Positions 58,641-64,000 of a DNA stretch of 64,000 nt are shown here, one piece after another. Source of the DNA: Delphinus delphis (lineage: Eukaryota > Chordata > Mammalia > Artiodactyla > Delphinidae); the NCBI RefSeq assembly GCF_949987515.2, contig NC_082703.1, forward strand, positions 10,998,680 to 11,062,679, given 5' to 3'. A model generated the notes under the pieces. It was not told the DNA's origin, searched no databases, and saw nothing but the letters and a program-made list of their open reading frames with translations. The first letter of the stretch is position 1. Each line of letters starts with the position of its first letter. The translations under genes were made by a program, and so were the position numbers.

Positions 58641-61600
58641 GATATTCCATGCAAATGGAAATCAAAAGAAAGCTGGAGTAGCAATACTTGTATCAGATAA
58701 AATAGACTTTAAAGACTGTTACCAGAGATAAGGAAGGACACTGCATAATGATCAAGGGATCAATCCAAGAAGAAGATATAACAATTATAAATGTTTATGC
58801 ATCCAACATAGGAGTACCTCAATACATAAGGCAAATGCTAACAACCATGAAAGGGGAAATCGACAGTAACACAATAATAGTAGGGGAACTTTAACACCCC
58901 ACTTACACCAATGGACAGATCAACCAAACAGAAAATAAATAAGGAAACACAAGCTTTAAATGACACAACAGACCAGATAGATTTAACTGACATTTATAGA
59001 ACATTCCATCCGAAAGTGGCAGAATACACTTTCTTCTCAAGTGCACATGGAACATTCTCCAGGATAGATCACATCTTGGGTCACAAATCAAGCCTTGGAA
59101 ACTTTCAGAAAATTGAAATCGTATGAAGCATCTTTTCTGACCACAATGCTATGAAACTGGAAATCAATTACAGGGGAAAAAACTGAAAAAAAACACAAAT
59201 ACATGGAGGCTAAACAGTGTGCTACTAAATAACCAAGATATCACTGAAGAAATCAAAGAAGAAATTAAAAAAAAAAAGACAACGAAAACACGATGACCCA
59301 AAACCTATGGGATGCAGCAAAAGCAGTTCTAAGAGGGAAGTTTACAGTAATTCAATCTCACCTCAAGAAACAAGAAAAATAAACAATCTAATCCTACACC
59401 TAAAGCAACTAGAGAAAGAAGAACAAAGAAAACCCAAAGTCAGTAGAAGGAAAGAAATCATAAAGATCAGAGCAGAAATAAATGAAATACAAACGAAGAA
59501 AACGATAGCAAAGATCAATAAAACTAAAAGCTGGTTCTTTAAGAAGATAAACAAAATTGATAAACCCTTAGCCAGACTCATCAAGAAAAAAAGGGAGAGG
59601 ACACAAATCAATAAAATTAGAAATGAAAAAGGAGAAATCACAATTGACACCGCAGAAATACACAGGATTATAAGAGACTAATACAAACAACTATATGCCA
59701 ATAAAATGGACAACCACGAAGAAAAGGACAAATTCTTGGAAAGGTACAATTTTCCAAGACTGAACCAGGAAGAATTAGAAAATATAAACAGACCTATCAC
59801 ACGTAATACAACTGAAACTGTAATTAAAAATCTTCCAACAAATGAAAGTCCAGGACCAGATGGCTTCACAGGCAAATTCTACCAAACATTTAGAGAAGAC
59901 CTAACACCCATCCTTCTCAAACTCTTCCAAAAACTTCAGAGAGAGGAAAACTCTCAGATTCATTCTACAAAGCCACCATCACCCTGATAGCAAAACCAGA
60001 AAAAGATATCACAAAAAAAGAAATTATAGACCAATATCACTGATGAACATAGATGCAAAAATCCTGAACAAAATACTAGCAAACAGAATCCAACAACACA
60101 TTAAAAGGATCATACACCATGATCAAGTGGGATTTATCCCAGGGATGCAAGGATTCTTCAATATACACAAATCAATCAATGTGATACACCATATTAACAA
60201 ATTAAGGAATAAAATCCATATGATCATCTCCATAGATGCAGAAAAAGCTTTTGACAAAATTCAATACCCATTTATGATAAAACTCTCCAGAAAATGGGCA
60301 CAGAAGGAACCTACCTCAATATAATAAAGGCTGTGTATGACAAACCCACAGCAAACATTGTACTCAATGGTGAAAAAAATGAAAGCATTTCCACTAAGAT
60401 CAGGAACAAGACAAAGATGCTCACTCTTGCCACCTTTATTCAAGATAGTTTTGGAAGTCCTAGCTGTGGCGATCAGAGAAGAAAAATAAATAAAATGAAT
60501 ATAAATTGGAAAAGAAGAAGTAAACTGTCACTGTTTGTACATGACATGACACTATACATAGAAAATCCTAAAGATGCCACCAGAAAACTACTAGAACTAA
60601 TCAATGAATTTGGTAAGGTTGCAGGATACAAAATTAGTGCCCAGAAATCTCTGGCATTCCTATACACTAACAACAAAAAATCAGAAAGAGAAATTAAGGA
60701 AACAATCCCGTTTACCATCGCAACAAAAAGAATAAAATACCTAGGAATAAACCTACTAAAGGAGGCGAAAGACTTGTACTCAGAAAACTATAAAACACTG
60801 ATGAAAGAAATCAAAGATGACGTAATCAGATGGAGATATATACCATGTTCTTGGATTGGAAGAATCAATATTGTGAAAATGACTATATTACCCAAAGCAA
60901 TCTACAGATTCAATGCAGTCCCTATCAAACTACCAATGACATTCTTCACAGAATTAGAACAAAAAATTTTACAATTCGTATGGAAACACAAAAGACCCTG
61001 AATAGCCAAGGCAATCTCTAGAAAGAAAAACAGAGCTGGAGGAATCAGGCTCCCCAACTTCAAATCATACTACAAAGCTACAGTAATCAAGACAGTATAG
61101 TACTGGCACAAAAACAGAAATATAGATCAATGGTACAGGACAGAAAGCCCAGAGATTAAACCCACACACATATGGTCACCTAATTTATGACAAAGGAGGG
61201 AAGAACATAAAATGGAGAAAAGACAGCCTCTTCAATAAGTGGTGCTGGGAAAACTGGACAGGTACATGTAAAAGAATGAAATTAGAACACTACCTAACAC
61301 CATACATAAAAATAAACTCAAAATGGATTAAAGACCTAAATGTAAGACCAGACACTATAAAAGTCTTAGAGGAAAACATAGGAAAAACACTGACATAAAC
61401 CACAGCAAGATCTTTTTTGACCCTCCTCCTACAGTAATGGAAATAAAAATAAACAAATGGGACCTAAGGAAACTTAAAAGCTTTTGCACAGTAAAGGAAA
61501 CCATAAACAAGACAAAAAGACAACCCTCAGAATAGGAGAAATTATTTACAAATGAAACAATGGACAAAGGATTAATCTCCAAAATGTACAAACAGCTCAT

Positions 61601-62110
61601 GGAGCTCAATATCAGAAAAACAAACAACCCAACTAAAAAATGGGCGGAAGACCTAAATAGACATTTCACCAAAGGAGACATACAGATGGCCAAGAAGCAC
61701 ATGAAAAGATGCTCAACACCACTAATTATTAGAGAAACGCAAATCAAAACTACAATGAGGTATCACCTCACACCTGTCAGAATGGCCATCATAAAAAAAT
61801 CTACAAACAATAAATGCTGGAGAGGGTGTGGAGAAAAGGGAACCCTCATGCACTATTGGTGGGAATGTAAATTGATACAGCCACTATGGAGAACAGTATG
61901 GAGGTTCCTAAAAAAGCTAAAAATAGAACTACCATATGACCCAGCAATCCCACTACTGGGTACATACCCTGAGAAAACCATAATTCAAAAAGAGTCATAT
62001 ACGACAATTTCATTGCAGCTCTATTTACAATAGCCAGGACACGGAAGCAACCTAAGTGTCCATCAACAGATGAATGGATAAAGATGTGGCACATATATAC
62101 GATAGAATTT
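58641..62110 (+). pseudogene. L1-B ORF2 relic (endonuclease, reverse transcriptase, C-terminal domain)
   Basis: ORF2 begins about 55-60 codons into the endonuclease. The GDFNT active-site motif is broken by an extra A (about 58887). Later blocks survive in separate frames: DLTDIYRTFHP and RIDHILGHK (58911-59126), an intact SDHNAM, the linker (59307-59681), RPITRNTTE and SPGPDGFTGKFYQ (59706-59987), the RT fingers/palm block [19 protein letters not shown] and [13 protein letters not shown] (60043-60324), [17 protein letters not shown] and a 235-codon frame (60294-61001). The catalytic FADD is FVHD here ([14 protein letters not shown]), losing the first Asp. The C-terminal zinc-knuckle-like [18 protein letters not shown] (61560-62033) is intact. 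At least five frame breaks. Confidence 0.93.
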
Positions 62111-62466
62111 TTAAAAAAATGTTACTGATGAACCTAGTGGCAGGGCAGGAATAAAGACATAGACATGGAGAATGGACTTGAGGACACGGTGGTGGGGGGG
62201 AGGGGGAAGCCGGGGCAAAGTGAGAGAGTAGCATGGACAGATATACATTACCAAATGTAAAATAGATAGCTAGTGGGAAGCAGCCGCATAGCACAGGGAG
62301 ATCAGCTCGGTGCTTTGCGACGACTTAGAGGGGTGAGATAGGGAGGGTGGGAGGGAGGCGATATGGGGATATATGTATGCATATGGCTGATTCACTTTGT
62401 CGTACAACAGAAACTAACGCAGTATTGTGAAACAAATGTACTCCAGTAAAGATTAAAAAAAAAAAT
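62111..62466 (+). other. L1-B 3'UTR and poly(A)
   Basis: It carries the G-rich tract (GGTGGTGGGGGGGAGGGGG at about 62189-62209; second G-rich run near 62335-62362), then CTGATTCACTTTGTCGTACA and ACTCCAGTAAAGATT plus an A run. There is no AATAAA; AGTAAA lies just before the tail. Confidence 0.85.
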
Positions 62467-63775
62467 CACACTAAAAACATGATAAAAATCACCATCCTCC
62501 TCTATTAAATCATGTGAAGATTAAAAAAGAGTAATATAACAAGTATGTGCTCCCCTTGCCTGAAATTAATAGCTAGTTTAAAAGAAAGCAAGAACCATAT
62601 ACTGTAGTTTTATTGCCCTATTTCTAGACATAAGAAAAGTTAATGGATAGGGGATGGGGAAAATAAAGCGAGAAGGAACATGTATCGTAAATCTCCTGCC
62701 AGCATTACCTGGATGAGGTCTCAAAGTAACCTAACAGTTTATTCGGTGTATATTACAATACACATAAATCGCTTTGTTTTTTTCCCAGATATTACATATT
62801 GAATTCTCTCATGACAATTTGTGTTACTCTAACTACGATGTGCTTCCCTTTTTATAAATAACAAAAAAAGACTTAACCTACCTGATTTGGGGCATGAAGT
62901 AATTAGTAATAACTCTCAAGCTATTGTTGCAAGACGCTTATTTAATGGCGGTACCCCAAAATGCTGTGGGACGGATCAGTGGGAGAATCTTGTTTCAGAT
63001 CAGACTGTACGCAGAAAGCGACTTCCCTCCAGAGAAGTTTGATCACCCCCTCTATCAGGAATGCCAAGGCTGTGTGGATTCTGCCCATAATGCAAAGCTG
63101 CTAAAGGAAACTCAGGAGCAGAGCCCTGAGTAGAGGGGCAGAGGAGGGAGAGGGAACGAGGAGGGACACACACAGGACACAGCCATTTTCCCTAACCAGT
63201 CTTCGCCTTCAGACATTGGTGGAATATAGTGGTCATTAAGAAAAATAAGCCTCAATAGAAATCCACTGAAAAACAACGAGGCATGTGAGCAAATCTCTAA
63301 ACAATGGATAAGATCTAGTATGAAGAGTCTGAAATAAGAGCTAGCCATCCTGGCACACAGAGCTTGATTCAAGAGGGCTGTAAATCATATAACAGAGACT
63401 CCCCAGAAGCTGGAAAGAGGACCAGAATGGGGCCAGAACCAACCCATCAGTCACAGTCATTAGGGGTTATTTGGGGATTACTAATGAGGAGACATTACAG
63501 TTGCATTACAACTTACTGTACATCATAGTGAACCGGCCATTCTCAAAAAGACTCGAGTCCTGTCATAAGATCCCAGGCAGAAAAATTAATCTAGACATTG
63601 TCACATATTTGACAACAAGATCAAGTGAGTGCTCCTAACAACTACAATAAGATCTTAGTTTCCAGATTGTACCAAACAAAATCAGCAGTAACGCACACAA
63701 TTCTGTGCGTGTGGCTTGCTTCCAACAGGGTTTGTGGCCGTGTTTTAGCTCCACTGATCATGAGTGATTTTAACT
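62467..63775. other. Unassigned sequence
   Basis: No repeat recognised. A plus-strand frame at 62924-63133 (69 codons) has a fairly protein-like composition in its second half (Glu, Lys, His, Cys) but no recognisable domain and no splice-site evidence strong enough to call an exon. Confidence 0.4.
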
Positions 63776-64000
63776 GACAGTTCTCTTCTACTGCAGTTTT
63801 TTCCCCATCTCATTAACGACATCTCCATCTTTCTAGTCAAGAGGCCCAAAACCTTGGAGGTGTCCTGGACTCCTTTTTGCCTCAAATCTCACATCTAAAC
63901 CATCAGCAAATCTTCCTGGTTCTACCTTAATATCCCTAAGCTAACTACTTCCGATCATCTTCACTGGTACCTTGGTCTAAAGCACCATCATCATCTGTTT
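63776..64000 (+). mobile_element. L2 LINE, runs off the window
   Basis: Sense L2: CCCATCTCATTAACGACATC, GGAGGTGTCCTGGACTCCTT, ACCATCAGCAAATCTTCCTG, GTTCTACCTTAATATCCCTA and GGTCTAAAGCACCATCATCA. It probably continues past 64000. Confidence 0.7.

Larger units (their letters stand above)
58339..62466 (+). mobile_element. L1-B: 5'-truncated L1 with internal deletions
   Basis: The same L1 lineage as L1-A but in sense orientation. It consists of 62 bases of unexplained sequence (58339-58400), ORF1 C-terminal half (58401-58640), a direct jump into the ORF2 endonuclease (58641), the rest of ORF2 to about 62110, a 3'UTR and a poly(A) at about 62454-62465. Against L1-A, the ORF1-to-endonuclease jump removes 544 bases. 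A second deletion near 62110 removes about 135 bases including the ORF2 stop. It keeps the RT region that L1-A lost. Inactive. Confidence 0.92.

Noticed and set aside
1..64000. Ruminant origin
   Set aside because: No BovB LINE or Bov-tA SINE was recognised and the young SINEs are of the cetacean-abundant CHR type. This rests on family recognition by eye.

Overview
This is mammalian nuclear DNA, most likely from a cetacean. The best pointer is a set of tRNA-derived CHR-type SINEs starting GGGCTTCCCTGGTGG, the abundant SINE class of whales and dolphins. I also see a cetartiodactyl-type L1 lineage and general mammalian relics (MIR, L2, MaLR LTRs), and I recognise no BovB or Bov-tA of the ruminant type. 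The species call is an inference from repeat families.

I find no host protein-coding exon, functional RNA gene, CRISPR array, operon or intact virus. The only recognisable protein-coding sequence is in broken retrotransposons: two relatively young L1 copies (L1-A on the minus strand at 10097-15435 and L1-B on the plus strand at 58339-62466), older L1 relics (9940-15910, 38878-41900, 52195-53235) and an ORF1-like relic (27940-28838). The window reads as intergenic or deep-intronic DNA.

Layout. 1-9 kb: mostly unique sequence with an LTR pair, three MIRs, a diverged 155 bp duplication and, at 9014-9364, a retrocopied mRNA 3' end with AATAAA, poly(A) and target-site duplications (TSDs). 9.5-16.3 kb: a three-layer nest, an L2 split by a 5'-inverted L1, itself split by L1-A, which keeps a 2.1 kb CpG-rich 5'UTR but has lost its reverse transcriptase. 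16-25 kb: MIRs, an MST-type LTR and four CHR SINEs. 25-38 kb: L2 and MIR relics, an ORF1-like relic holding a SINE, and long unique stretches. 38.9-42 kb: rearranged old L1 with an unusual SINE. 42-58 kb: a (GT)45 microsatellite, L2, L1 and MIR relics and repeat-poor AT-rich DNA. 58-62.5 kb: L1-B. The right end enters another L2.

The interest is in how this DNA was built: nested insertions give a relative time order, several insertions keep clear TSDs, and L1-A and L1-B form an inverted pair about 43 kb apart. I found no convincing new biological system. Repeat-family names come from memory of consensus sequences, without a database search.
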